Under the pieces are notes generated by a model. The model did not search any database. It was given only the letters and a program-made list of their open reading frames with translations, and was not told where the DNA came from. The translations under genes were made by a program, and so were the position numbers. DNA of 64,000 bases from Saccharopolyspora rosea (GTDB lineage: Bacteria; Actinomycetota; Actinomycetes; Mycobacteriales; Pseudonocardiaceae), in contig NZ_CP102826.1 of assembly GCF_025643595.1 (NCBI RefSeq), forward strand, positions 4,960,001 to 5,024,000, in the 5' to 3' direction. This document shows, piece after piece, positions 17,039 to 25,341 of the stretch (its first letter is position 1; each line of letters opens with the position of its first letter).

Positions 17039-17695
17039 ATGTCTGGCGCCGTCAATTCCCGGTCCGGCGACGCGCGTTCGCAGGCCGAGCGCGCCTACCT
17101 GACGCTGCGCGACCGCATCCTGACGCTGGAACTGCCGCCCGGCTCGCCCGTCCAGGAGGAGCCGCTGACCCGGGAGCTGGGCATCGGGCGCACCCCGTTC
17201 CGGGAGGCGGTCAAGCGCCTGGAGGGCGAGTCGCTGATCGCGATCTACCCGCGCCGGGGCAGCTTCGTCACCGAGGTCAACATCACCGACCACGCGCTGA
17301 TCGCCGATGTGCGGCGCCGCCTGGAGGGCCACGCCGCCCGACGCGCCGCCGAGCGGGCCACCGACGCCGAACGGTCCGAACTGGACGACCTGCGGGCGCT
17401 GGTGACCGATCCCGCCGACGGGCAGCCGACCATCATGGACGTCGACACCCGGGTGCACCGCGCGATCCACCGCTGCACCCACAACCGCTACCTGGAAACG
17501 ACTCTCGGCCAGTACTACAACCTCGCCCTGCGCATCTGGTACCTGTTCTTCGACCGGCTCCCGGACGTCACCGACCACGTCGGCGAGCACGCCGAGCTCC
17601 TGAAGGCGGTGGTGGCCGCCGACGCCGACCGCGCCGACCGCATCGCGGTGGCCCACGTCGACCACTTCGAGCGGGCGATCCGCCAGGTGATCTGA
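17039..17695 (+). CDS. GntR-family regulator, FadR/FCD subfamily
   Basis: A 218-residue protein: winged helix-turn-helix at about 12-78 (ERAYLTLRDRILTLELPPGSP, partly shown; RELGIGRTPFREAVKRLEGE) and an all-helical FCD domain with the metal-site His/Asp pattern (VDTRVHRAIHRCTHNRYLE; HVGEHAELLKAV). Divergent from the sarcosine oxidase operon with a palindromic operator between, so it most likely represses or activates sox and its own gene. FCD proteins usually bind small carboxylates; sarcosine, glycine or a related acid would fit. Confidence 0.9.
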   Translation: MSGAVNSRSGDARSQAERAYLTLRDRILTLELPPGSPVQEEPLTRELGIGRTPFREAVKRLEGESLIAIYPRRGSFVTEVNITDHALIADVRRRLEGHAARRAAERATDAERSELDDLRALVTDPADGQPTIMDVDTRVHRAIHRCTHNRYLETTLGQYYNLALRIWYLFFDRLPDVTDHVGEHAELLKAVVAADADRADRIAVAHVDHFERAIRQVI

Positions 17696-17885
17696 CCACC
17701 CGAACCGGGTTCGCCCGCAGCCCGCAACCGGGGTTGTTTCCCCTGTCGCAGCTAGACCTTTCGGTGTTTCAGCGGCCGGGCGGACGGCACTGTCCGTCGT
17801 CGGAACCGGGGCGGATGACCCCGGCCGGATGATCCGGCAAATCGACCTCTCCGTGTCCTTGACGGACCCGGTCACCGAGGCGCAC

Positions 17886-17923
17886 TGTTGCGTTACACGC
17901 AGTTAGTTGTCGTAGACGCAACA
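17886..17923. promoter_or_regulatory. Inverted repeat upstream of the dimethylglycine oxidase remnant
   Basis: TGTTGCGT (17886-17893) and ACGCAACA (17916-17923) form an 8-bp inverted repeat 12 bp before the remnant's start codon. The arms resemble the GTTGCACA/TGTGCAAC site of the second iclR region. It is probably the fossil operator of the lost oxidase gene. The whole stretch 17696-17934 holds no other gene. Confidence 0.4.
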
Positions 17924-17934
17924 GGGCGGCACTC

Positions 17935-18538
17935 ATGGGACCGAACGCCCAAGCTCTCGTCATCGGCACCGACGGCGCGGGGTGCGGCACCGCCCACCAC
18001 CTCGCCCGCCTCGGCGCCACCGACGCGCTCGTCGTCGACCGGGGACCGCTGCCCGCCACCGACCTGGCGCCGCGAACGGCCCCGTCGCCGACCATGAGCA
18101 AAAAGTCCCTGGCGGGAGCGCGGGACATCGTCCAGCCTGGGCCGTGGGCAGGGCGCTACTGGTCACCGATCGTCGGCGCCGAACAACGGGCGATCCGCGA
18201 GCGAGTGGCGATGTGCGACATGACCTCCCCGGCGCGTACCGACAACACCTGCCGCCGCACGCGGCCCCTGGGGGCCGCGGGGCGATCACGACGCCTCGCA
18301 CGAGGCGTTGCGGTCCTCCCGCGCGAAGCGGCTGCACGGCGGCGAGGAACCGGTGAGCGCACCAAGACTGTCCTGTGTGGACGATGGCGGACGGCAACCG
18401 CACTGCTCAGCCGAGCTCGGGCCGCGGCCCCGTCCGGACCGGACACCTCGGTGCAGGTGTCCGACTTCGACCAGCGACATCCGGCGCGATCGTCGCTGAC
18501 CCCGTGTTCGACCCCGAGATGATCCGAATGCGCTGCTG
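17935..18538 (+). pseudogene. Dimethylglycine oxidase / dehydrogenase remnant
   Basis: About 600 bp preserve separated pieces of a dimethylglycine-oxidase-type protein that is normally above 800 residues. The start has the dinucleotide fold ALVIGTDGAGCGTAHHLARLG (a GxGxxG already spoiled by Thr and Asp; shown in part: GAGCGTAHHLARLG). Then comes GRYWSPIVGAEQRAIRERVA, the junction to the GcvT/folate domain. Later DTSVQVSDFDQRHPA matches the final strands. After a frame change at about 18480 the C-terminal tail GAIVADPVFDPEMIRM ends at TGA 18538. So order is kept, with two large internal deletions and at least one frameshift. The intervening sequence (18230-18400) shows no clear similarity in any frame. 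The intact enzyme would have turned dimethylglycine into sarcosine for sox. Confidence 0.7.
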
Positions 18539-18683
18539 ATCGCGCATTCACCAGCACATCCGCACAACGCCCGGTCACCGATCGTCCGTGGTGGAGGTGT
18601 CGGCTACCCACCCACCGCCGGAGGGAGGCGCACCGGGCGTCCGCTCCGCACCCGGCCCACCGACAGCGAAGAAGGAGCGTCCG

Positions 18684-19880
18684 ATGGCCATCAACCCCAA
18701 CCCCGGAGTCCTGCTCTACCCCCGGCTGCGCAAGTCGCCGTTCTTCTACGCCTCCCGGCGGCACGGCGTCGGCCTGTACAGCGTCTACAACCACACCTAC
18801 CACGCCCGTCACTACGGCGACCCGGTCGGCGAGTACTGGGCGCTGCTGGAGGGCGTGACGCTGTGGGACGTCGGCGTGGAACGGCAGGTCGAGATCACCG
18901 GCCCGGACGCGTTCGAGTTCACCAACATGCTGGTGCCGCGCGACCTGAACAAGTGCAAGGTCGGGCAGTGCAAGTACGTGTTCGTGACCAACGAGGACGG
19001 CGGGATCATCAACGACCCGGTGCTGCTGCGGCTCGGGGAGAACCACTTCTGGCTCTCGCTGGCCGACAGCGACGTGCTGCTGTGGGCCAAGGGCCTGGCG
19101 CACAGCCTCGGGATGGACGTGCAGATCCGCGAACCCGACGTGGGACCGGTGCAGATCCAGGGGCCGAAGTCCGGCGACGTCATGGTCGACCTGTTCGGCG
19201 ACTCCATCCTGGACGTCCCCTACTACTACGCCGTGGAGAAGGAACTGGACGGCATGCGGGTCGTGGTCTCCCGCACCGGCTACACCGCCGAGCTGGGCTA
19301 CGAGATCTACCTGCACGACGCCAGCCGCGACGGCGTCAAGCTGTGGGAACGCGTCTGGGAGGCCGGTGAGCCGCACGGCATGCGGGTCATCGGACCCTGC
19401 CACATCCGCCGGATCGAGGCCGGGATCCTGTCGTGGGGCTGCGACATCACCTACGACACCAATCCGTTCGAGGTGGGTTACGGCTTCGAGAAGACGTGGA
19501 TGGTCGACCTGGACCAGGAGGCCGACTTCATCGGCAAGGAGGCGCTGCGCCGGATCAAGTCCGAGGGCATCAGCCGCAAGCTGGTCGGCGTGGAGATCGG
19601 CGGTCCGGGCGTCGGTTCCTTCAACGACGGTCAGATGATCGACGTCTTCGACGTGCACGACCCGCGCGGGCTGCGCATCGGCGAGGTCACCTCGGCCTGC
19701 TACTCGCCGCGGATGGAGCGCAACATCGGCTTCGCCATGGTGCCGATCGCCTACCACGAGCTGGGCACCGAACTCGTGGTGCACACCCAGCACGGCCCGC
19801 AGGAGGCAGTGGTGGTGGAGAAGCCGTTCCTGGACCCGACCAAGGACATCCCCAAGCGCCTGGTACGCGCCAGCGCCTAG
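18684..19880 (+). CDS. GcvT-family methyltransferase, DMSP-demethylase (DmdA)-like
   Basis: A 398-residue aminomethyltransferase-fold protein that stands alone, unlike the fused GcvT halves of SoxA or dimethylglycine oxidase. Features shared with DmdA-type proteins: YSVYNHTYHA near residue 40, LWDVGVERQVEITGPDA, LNKCKVGQCKYVF, NDPVLLRLGENHFWLSLADS, VQIQGPKSGDVM and VTSACYSPRMERNIG. The family moves a methyl or methylene from an S- or N-methyl compound to tetrahydrofolate. DmdA itself makes 5-methyl-THF, and the next gene is a MetF-like enzyme that could use it. With sox and betaine genes nearby, the donor may be a betaine or dimethylglycine rather than DMSP; many non-DMSP members exist. ATG 18684 has GAAGGAG upstream. 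First of four closely spaced genes. Confidence 0.75.
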   Translation: MAINPNPGVLLYPRLRKSPFFYASRRHGVGLYSVYNHTYHARHYGDPVGEYWALLEGVTLWDVGVERQVEITGPDAFEFTNMLVPRDLNKCKVGQCKYVFVTNEDGGIINDPVLLRLGENHFWLSLADSDVLLWAKGLAHSLGMDVQIREPDVGPVQIQGPKSGDVMVDLFGDSILDVPYYYAVEKELDGMRVVVSRTGYTAELGYEIYLHDASRDGVKLWERVWEAGEPHGMRVIGPCHIRRIEAGILSWGCDITYDTNPFEVGYGFEKTWMVDLDQEADFIGKEALRRIKSEGISRKLVGVEIGGPGVGSFNDGQMIDVFDVHDPRGLRIGEVTSACYSPRMERNIGFAMVPIAYHELGTELVVHTQHGPQEAVVVEKPFLDPTKDIPKRLVRASA

Positions 19881-19899
19881 CGAACGGCGGTGATCTGCC

Positions 19900-20742
19900 A
19901 TGAGCGTCAACACCGAACGGCTCCACCGGTCGCTGATGAGCGCCCGGTTCGAGATCCTGCCGCTGCGGGGCGCGGTCGAGCAGGCCGAGCACCTGCCGCC
20001 GGGAACCACGGTCACCGTGACCTCGTCCCCGGCCAAGGGCGTGGACGCCACAGTGGACCTGGCTGCCCGGCTCCGGGCCCGCGGCTACCACGCGGTGCCG
20101 CACCTGGCCGCCCGGCTGGTGTCCGACGACGCCCATCTCGTGGCGCTGCTGGACCGCATGGCCGTCGAGGGGCTGTCCGAGGCGTTCGTGGTGGCCGGGG
20201 ACTCCCCGCGCCCCGCAGGGGAGTTCCCGGATGCCCTGTCGTTGCTGCGGCGGATGCACGAACTGCAACGCCGACCGGCCCGGGTCGGCATCACCGGGTA
20301 CCCGGAGCGGCACGCGTTCATCCCGGACCACGCGGCCGTGCAGGCCATGAACGACAAGGCCGGTTGCGCCGACTACGTCGTCTCCCAGATCTGCTACGAC
20401 CCGGTGACCATCGCGTCGTGGGTCAAGACGGTCCGGGCTCGGGGCATCACGCTGCCGATCCACATCGGCGTGCCCGGCGTGGTGGACGTGACCAAACTGC
20501 TGCGGATCTCGCTGAAGATCGGGCTCGGCGAGTCCATGCGCTTCCTGCGCAAGCAGCACGGAGTGGTGTCCCGGCTGCTGACCCGCTACACGCCGGATGA
20601 ACTGTTCGACGAGCTCTCCCCCTACCTCGTCGACCCGTCCGAGGGCATCGCGGGCTGGCACTTCTTCACGTTCAACGAAGTCGCCAAGACGGTGGAATGG
20701 CGTCACCGGCTGGCCGCCGAGCTCGGGGAGGTTCCCGCATGA
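19900..20742 (+). CDS. Methylenetetrahydrofolate reductase-like protein (MetF family)
   Basis: A 280-residue TIM-barrel protein of the MTHFR family: RFEILPLRGAVEQAEHLPPG, VTSSPAKGVDATVDLAARL, VVAGDSPRPAGEFPDALSLL, RVGITGYPERHAFIP, QICYDPVTIASWV and HFFTFNEVAKTVEW. It lacks some canonical MetF landmarks, so it may belong to the short MTHFR-like group linked to methyltransferases. Expected role: oxidation of 5-methyl-THF (or the reverse) to 5,10-methylene-THF, using FAD. It starts 19 bp after the DmdA-like gene, and its stop overlaps the fhs ATG (ATGA), so it is translationally coupled. Confidence 0.8.
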   Translation: MSVNTERLHRSLMSARFEILPLRGAVEQAEHLPPGTTVTVTSSPAKGVDATVDLAARLRARGYHAVPHLAARLVSDDAHLVALLDRMAVEGLSEAFVVAGDSPRPAGEFPDALSLLRRMHELQRRPARVGITGYPERHAFIPDHAAVQAMNDKAGCADYVVSQICYDPVTIASWVKTVRARGITLPIHIGVPGVVDVTKLLRISLKIGLGESMRFLRKQHGVVSRLLTRYTPDELFDELSPYLVDPSEGIAGWHFFTFNEVAKTVEWRHRLAAELGEVPA

Positions 20743-22436
20743 GCATCCCTTCCGACCTGGACATCTCCCGCTCCACCGCGCTCAAGCCGTTGGACGAGGT
20801 CGCGGCGCAGCTGGGGCTCGGACCGCACCTGCTCGAACCGTACGGGCGCGACGTCGCCAAGATCTCGCTGGACGCGATCGACGAACTCGCGGACCGGCCG
20901 GCGGCCCGCTACGTCGTGGTCTCGGCGATCACGCCGACCCCGCTGGGCGAGGGCAAGACCACCACGACCGTCGGTCTCGGCCAGGCGCTGCGGCACCTCG
21001 GCAAGCGCTCGGCGGTGGCGGTCCGCCAGCCGTCGATGGGGCCGACCTTCGGCATCAAGGGCGGCGCCGCCGGTGGCGGCTACAGCCAGGTGGTGCCGAT
21101 GGAGTCGCTGAACCTGCACCTCACCGGCGACATGCACGCGGTCACCGCGGCGCACAACCTGCTGGCCGCGATGCTGGACAACCACCTGCACAAGGGCAAC
21201 GCGCTGGGCATCGATCCGCACCGGATCACCTGGCGGCGAGTGCTCGACGTCAACGACCGGGACCTGCGCAACATCGTCACCGGGCTCGGCGGACGCGCCG
21301 ACGGCACGCCGCGCCAGACCGGGTTCGACATCACCGCGGCCAGCGAGGTGATGGCCGTGCTGGCGCTGTCCACGTCGTTGCAGGACATGCGGCGGCGCCT
21401 GGGCCGGATCGTGGTCGGCTACACCCGCCGGGGCGAACCGGTCACCGCCGAGCAGCTGAAGGCGGCCGGGGCGATGACGGTGATCATGCGCGAGGCGCTC
21501 AAGCCGAACCTCATGCAGACCACCGAGAACACGCCGGTGCTCATCCACGCCGGACCGTTCGGCAACATCGCGCACGGCAACTCGTCGGTGGTCGCCGACC
21601 GGATCGCCACCCGCTGCGCCGACTACGTCGTCACCGAGGCCGGGTTCGGTGCCGACATGGGCGCCGAGCGGTTCTTCAACATCAAGTGCCGCACCTCGGG
21701 CCTGCGCCCGGACGCCGCGGTGCTGGTGGCGACCGTGCGCGCGCTCAAGGCGCACTCCGGGCGGTACAAGGTGGTCGCGGGTCGCCCGCTGCCGCCGGAG
21801 ATGCTGGCGGAGAACCCCGACGACGTGCTCGCCGGTGCGGACAACCTGCGCAAGCAGATCGACAACATCCGGTTGCACGGCGTGTCCCCGGTCGTCGCGG
21901 TCAACGCCTTCCCCACCGACCACCCGAGCGAGCACGACGCGATCCGGCAGGTCGCCGAGGCCGAGGGAGCCCGGGTGGCGGTCAGCAACCACTACCTGGA
22001 GGGCGGCAAGGGCGCGGTCGACCTCGCCGAGGCGGTCGTGGAGGCGGCCGAGGAACCGAGCCGGTTCGAGCTGCTCTACCCCGACTCCGCCGACCTGCGC
22101 ACCAAGATCGAGACCATCGCGACCAAGGTGTACGGGGCCTCCGGCGTCTCCTACCAGCCCGCCGCGGCCAAGGCGCTGGACGACTACGAGGCCAACGGGT
22201 TCGGCGAGCTGCCGGTGTGCATCGCCAAGACCCACCTGTCGCTGAGCTCGGACCCCACCCTGCTCGGCGCGCCGACCGGGTGGACCCTGCCGGTCCGCGA
22301 GGTCCGCGCCTCCGTCGGCGCCGGGTTCGTCTACCCGATCTGCGGCGAGATGCGCACCATGCCGGGACTCGGCTCGCACCCGGCGGCCGAGCGCATCGAC
22401 ATCGACGAGCACGGCCAGATCGTCGGGCTGAGCTGA
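20739..22436 (+). CDS. fhs: Formate-tetrahydrofolate ligase
   Basis: A 565-residue formyl-THF synthetase of normal length. P-loop TPTPLGEGKTTTTVGLG, then RQPSMGPTFGIKGGAAGGGY, NLHLTGDMHAVTAAHNLLAA and PICGEMRTMPGL are all family signatures. It catalyses formate + THF + ATP to 10-formyl-THF, reversibly. In catabolic use it runs backward, releasing formate and gaining ATP from C1 units taken from methylated donors. ATG at 20739 overlaps the metF-like stop. Confidence 0.95.
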   Translation: MSIPSDLDISRSTALKPLDEVAAQLGLGPHLLEPYGRDVAKISLDAIDELADRPAARYVVVSAITPTPLGEGKTTTTVGLGQALRHLGKRSAVAVRQPSMGPTFGIKGGAAGGGYSQVVPMESLNLHLTGDMHAVTAAHNLLAAMLDNHLHKGNALGIDPHRITWRRVLDVNDRDLRNIVTGLGGRADGTPRQTGFDITAASEVMAVLALSTSLQDMRRRLGRIVVGYTRRGEPVTAEQLKAAGAMTVIMREALKPNLMQTTENTPVLIHAGPFGNIAHGNSSVVADRIATRCADYVVTEAGFGADMGAERFFNIKCRTSGLRPDAAVLVATVRALKAHSGRYKVVAGRPLPPEMLAENPDDVLAGADNLRKQIDNIRLHGVSPVVAVNAFPTDHPSEHDAIRQVAEAEGARVAVSNHYLEGGKGAVDLAEAVVEAAEEPSRFELLYPDSADLRTKIETIATKVYGASGVSYQPAAAKALDDYEANGFGELPVCIAKTHLSLSSDPTLLGAPTGWTLPVREVRASVGAGFVYPICGEMRTMPGLGSHPAAERIDIDEHGQIVGLS

Positions 22437-23020
22437 TGGCCGACGCCCCCGTCGAGCCCGCGTTCGCCGAACGCGGGCTCGACCTGTCGCTGCGCCACTA
22501 CCTCGCCGAGGTCGCCGCGCCGACACCGACCGCGACCGGCGGCGCCGTCTGCGCGATCACCACCGCCTCGGCCGCCGGGCTGGTGGCGATGACCGCCCGC
22601 CTGTCCACCTTCGACGGAGCCGACCGGCTCGCGGCGGACGCCGAACTCCTGCGCTCCCGCGCGCAAGCCCTCGCCACCGAGGACGGTGCCGCGTACGCGG
22701 CCGTCCTCGCCGCGCGCCGCGAGGGAGCGGCGGCGTTGCGCGCCGCGTACGCGCGGGCGGCGGAACCGCCGCTGGCCATCGCGAGCACCGCCGCGGAGAC
22801 CGCGGGGCTCGCGGAGCTGCTCGCCCGCCGCGGCAAGCGCGCCGTGCGCGGTGACGCCGCCGTCGCCGCGTCGCTCGCCGCCGCCGTCGCGCGCAGTGCC
22901 GCGGCGCTGGCCCGGCTGGACCTCGCGGCGGCCGGCGAGCCCACGGCTGCCGACGACGCCGAGCGGGCCGCCGCGGCGGCCGCGCGGGCTGCCGACGCCG
23001 CCCTGGCGGCCCTGGCGTAG
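22436..23020 (+). CDS. Cyclodeaminase/methenyl-THF cyclohydrolase family protein (FchA/FTCD-C type)
   Basis: A 194-residue, Ala-rich, helical protein of the formiminotransferase-cyclodeaminase C-terminal family. HYLAEVAAPTPTATGGAVCAI contains the P-x-P-GGG-like opening (here PTPTATGGA), and LSTFDGADRL, EDGAAYAAVLAA and VAASLAAAVARSA follow. FchA proteins of this size hydrolyse 5,10-methenyl-THF to 10-formyl-THF. Its start codon shares one base with the fhs stop (TGATG). No FolD-type methylene-THF dehydrogenase is in the operon, so that step must come from elsewhere. Composition is strongly Ala-biased but the fold signature supports a real gene. Confidence 0.75.
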   Translation: MADAPVEPAFAERGLDLSLRHYLAEVAAPTPTATGGAVCAITTASAAGLVAMTARLSTFDGADRLAADAELLRSRAQALATEDGAAYAAVLAARREGAAALRAAYARAAEPPLAIASTAAETAGLAELLARRGKRAVRGDAAVAASLAAAVARSAAALARLDLAAAGEPTAADDAERAAAAAARAADAALAALA

Positions 23021-23026
23021 CCGGGA

Positions 23027-23371
23027 TCAGTCCGACAGGCCCAGCCGGAGGTGCTCGATGTGGTAGACGGCCTCGTCGAGGAGCTGGGCCACGTGGTTGT
23101 CGTAGAGGGCGTAGACGACGCTGCGGCCGGAGCGGGTGCCGACGACGAGGCCGAGCGAGCGCAGCAGGCGGAGCTGGTGGGAGACCGCGGACTGCTCCAT
23201 GCCGACGGCGTCGGCGAGTTCGGTGACCGCCATCGGGCGCTGCCGCAGTTCGCTGAGGATCAGCAGGCGGGACGGGGTGGCGAGCGCCTGCAGGGTCTCG
23301 GCGACCGAGGCGGCCGACGCCGCGTCGAGCCGTGCGGTGGGTGTGACCTCGCGCTTGACCCCGTGCCCCAT
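23027..23371 (-). CDS. ArsR/SmtB-family metal sensor (alpha5-site type)
   Basis: A 114-residue winged-helix repressor: ALATPSRLLILSELRQRP, VTELADAVGMEQSAVSHQLRLL recognition helix (shown in part), and a C-terminal DNHVAQLLDEAVYHIEH. That last segment gives D-x-H-(10)-H-xx-H, the alpha5 metal site of CzrA/NmtR-type sensors for Zn, Ni or Co. There is no alpha3 CxC box. It is divergent from a P1B-4 ATPase gene, and the shared intergenic region carries an inverted repeat, so it should release the ATPase promoter on metal binding. Converges with the cyclodeaminase gene, 6 bp apart. Confidence 0.9.
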   Translation of the reverse strand: MGHGVKREVTPTARLDAASAASVAETLQALATPSRLLILSELRQRPMAVTELADAVGMEQSAVSHQLRLLRSLGLVVGTRSGRSVVYALYDNHVAQLLDEAVYHIEHLRLGLSD

Positions 23372-23394
23372 GCCGGGCAGTCTAACCTGGTGGG

Positions 23395-23426
23395 ATACAT
23401 GAACACCTGATCAGTCATTCATGTAT
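23395..23426. promoter_or_regulatory. ArsR-type operator
   Basis: ATACATGAA (23395-23403) and TTCATGTAT (23418-23426) form a perfect 9-bp inverted repeat with a 14-bp spacer, in the gap between arsR and the ATPase. The AT-rich TGAA/TTCA core and geometry match ArsR/SmtB sites. Confidence 0.8.
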
Positions 23427-23469
23427 GGTGCGCGGCGTACACCGCTGCCGACACCGAGAGGCGCTCGCG

Positions 23470-25341
23470 ATGACCGCACTCACCGACCACGCCCCGGCCG
23501 GGACCGAGCGTCCGACCCGGCGACGCGGCCCGTTCGCCCTCGCCGAGGCGCGCTGGGCCGCCGCGGCGCTGGGCGCCTTCCTGCTCGGCCTCGCCGTCCA
23601 GCTGTCCGGCGGTCCCTCGTGGCTGTTCTGGGCGCTGTACCTGGTCTGCTACGCCACCGGCGGGTGGGAACCGGCGCTGGAGGGGTTGCGGGCGCTGCGG
23701 GAGAAGACCCTGGACGTCGACCTGCTCATGATCGTCGCCGCGCTGGGCGCCGCCGCGATCGGGCAGATCACCGACGGAGCGCTGCTCATCGTGATCTTCG
23801 CGACCTCCGGTGCGCTGGAGGCGTTCGCCACCGCCCGCACCGAGGACTCCGTGCGCGGCCTGCTCGACCTCGCGCCGGACACCGCCGTGCGACTGCGCGA
23901 CGGGGTCGAGGAGACCGTGAGCACCGCCGAACTCCGGGTCGGGGACGTGATCGTGGTGCGCCCCGGCGAACGGATCGGCGCCGACGGGCGCATCGAGGAC
24001 GGCACCGGCGAGGTCGACCAGGCGTCGATCACCGGCGAGTCGCTGCCCGCGCCGAAACGCCCCGGGGACGTGGTGTTCGCGGGCACCCTGAACGGCACCG
24101 GGGCGCTGCGCGTGCGGGTCACCGAGGACGCCTCGGAGTCGGTGATCGCGCGGATCGTGGCGATGGTGGCCGAGGCGAGCCGGACCAAGGCCGGTACCCA
24201 GCTGTTCATCGAGAAGGTCGAGCAGCGGTACTCGGTCGGCGTCGTGGTGGCCACGCTCGCGGTGTTCGCGGTCCCGCTGCTGTTCGGCGAGGCCCTCCAG
24301 GACGCGCTGCTGCGCGCGATGACGTTCATGATCGTCGCCTCGCCCTGCGCGGTGGTGCTGGCGACCATGCCGCCGCTGCTGTCGGCCATCGCCAACGCCG
24401 GACGGCACGGCGTGCTCGTCAAGTCCGCAGTGGTCATGGAACGCCTCGGCGACACCGACCGGGTCGCGCTGGACAAGACCGGCACGCTCACCGAGGGCGC
24501 CCCGCGGCTGGTGGCCGTGCACCCGCACGACGGCTGGGACGCCGACGAGGTGCTCCGGCTCGCCGCGGGCGCCGAGCACCTCAGCGAACATCCGCTGGCC
24601 GGGGCCGTCGTGGCGGGCGCGCGGGACCGCGGGATCGCCGTCCCGACGGCCGCCGACTTCCGGGCCGAACCGGGGCGCGGCGTCGCGGCCACAGTGGACG
24701 GACGCCGGGTCGAGGCGACCCGGCCGGAGCGGTCCCGCGACTCCGGGCACACCGCCGTGGTGGTCGCCGTGGACGGGACCGAGGTCGGGGTGCTGGAGAT
24801 CGCCGACCGGCTGCGCCCCGACGCGGCGGCGGCCGTCGGCGCGCTGCGCCACCTCACCGGGTCCGAACCCGTGCTGCTCACCGGCGACAACGAGCGGGCG
24901 GCGGCGCGGGTGGCCGCAGAAGTCGGCATCGGCGACGTGCGGGCCGGACTCCTCCCGCCGGACAAGGTGGCGGCGGTGCGCGACGGGCGCACGATGGCGC
25001 TGGGCGACGGCGTCAACGACGCGCCCGCGCTGGCCGCCGCGCACTGCGGGGTCGCCATGGGCCGGGCGGGCGCGGACCTGACGCTGCGGGCCGCCGACGT
25101 GGTGGTGGTCCGCGACGAACTCGCCGCCGTTCCGAAGGTCGTCGACCTGTCCCGGCGGGCCCGCCGACTGGTGAAGCAGAACCTCGTCATCGCGGGCGGG
25201 GTCATCGCCGCGCTGGTGGTGTGGGACCTGCTCGGGGACCTGCCGCTGCCGCTCGGCGTGGCCGGGCACGAGGGGTCGACGGTCCTGGTCGGCCTCAACG
25301 GACTGCGGCTGCTCGCCGAACGCGCCTGGCAGCGCGGTTGA
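23470..25341 (+). CDS. P1B-4-type heavy-metal (Co/Ni/Fe) P-type ATPase, CtpD/CtpJ-like
   Basis: A 623-residue metal-exporting ATPase without N-terminal metal-binding domains. Motifs: ITGESLPAPKR (actuator), VASPCAVVLATMPP (SPC in TM6 in place of CPC), DKTGTLTEG (phosphorylated Asp), SEHPLAG, LTGDNERAAARVAAEVGI and LGDGVNDAPALAAA. TM8 carries HEGSTVLVGLNGLRLL. SPC plus HEG(S/T)T defines subgroup P1B-4, whose characterised members export Co(II), Fe(II) or Ni(II). ATG 23470 was chosen because the frame upstream (to 23425) overlaps the ArsR operator. Controlled by the divergent ArsR. Confidence 0.92.
   Translation: MTALTDHAPAGTERPTRRRGPFALAEARWAAAALGAFLLGLAVQLSGGPSWLFWALYLVCYATGGWEPALEGLRALREKTLDVDLLMIVAALGAAAIGQITDGALLIVIFATSGALEAFATARTEDSVRGLLDLAPDTAVRLRDGVEETVSTAELRVGDVIVVRPGERIGADGRIEDGTGEVDQASITGESLPAPKRPGDVVFAGTLNGTGALRVRVTEDASESVIARIVAMVAEASRTKAGTQLFIEKVEQRYSVGVVVATLAVFAVPLLFGEALQDALLRAMTFMIVASPCAVVLATMPPLLSAIANAGRHGVLVKSAVVMERLGDTDRVALDKTGTLTEGAPRLVAVHPHDGWDADEVLRLAAGAEHLSEHPLAGAVVAGARDRGIAVPTAADFRAEPGRGVAATVDGRRVEATRPERSRDSGHTAVVVAVDGTEVGVLEIADRLRPDAAAAVGALRHLTGSEPVLLTGDNERAAARVAAEVGIGDVRAGLLPPDKVAAVRDGRTMALGDGVNDAPALAAAHCGVAMGRAGADLTLRAADVVVVRDELAAVPKVVDLSRRARRLVKQNLVIAGGVIAALVVWDLLGDLPLPLGVAGHEGSTVLVGLNGLRLLAERAWQRG

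Noticed and set aside
17935..18522. An intact 195-residue FAD protein
   Set aside because: The glycine-rich motif is damaged, unrelated domain pieces are joined directly, and the true C-terminal tail is in another frame. A pseudogene explains this better.
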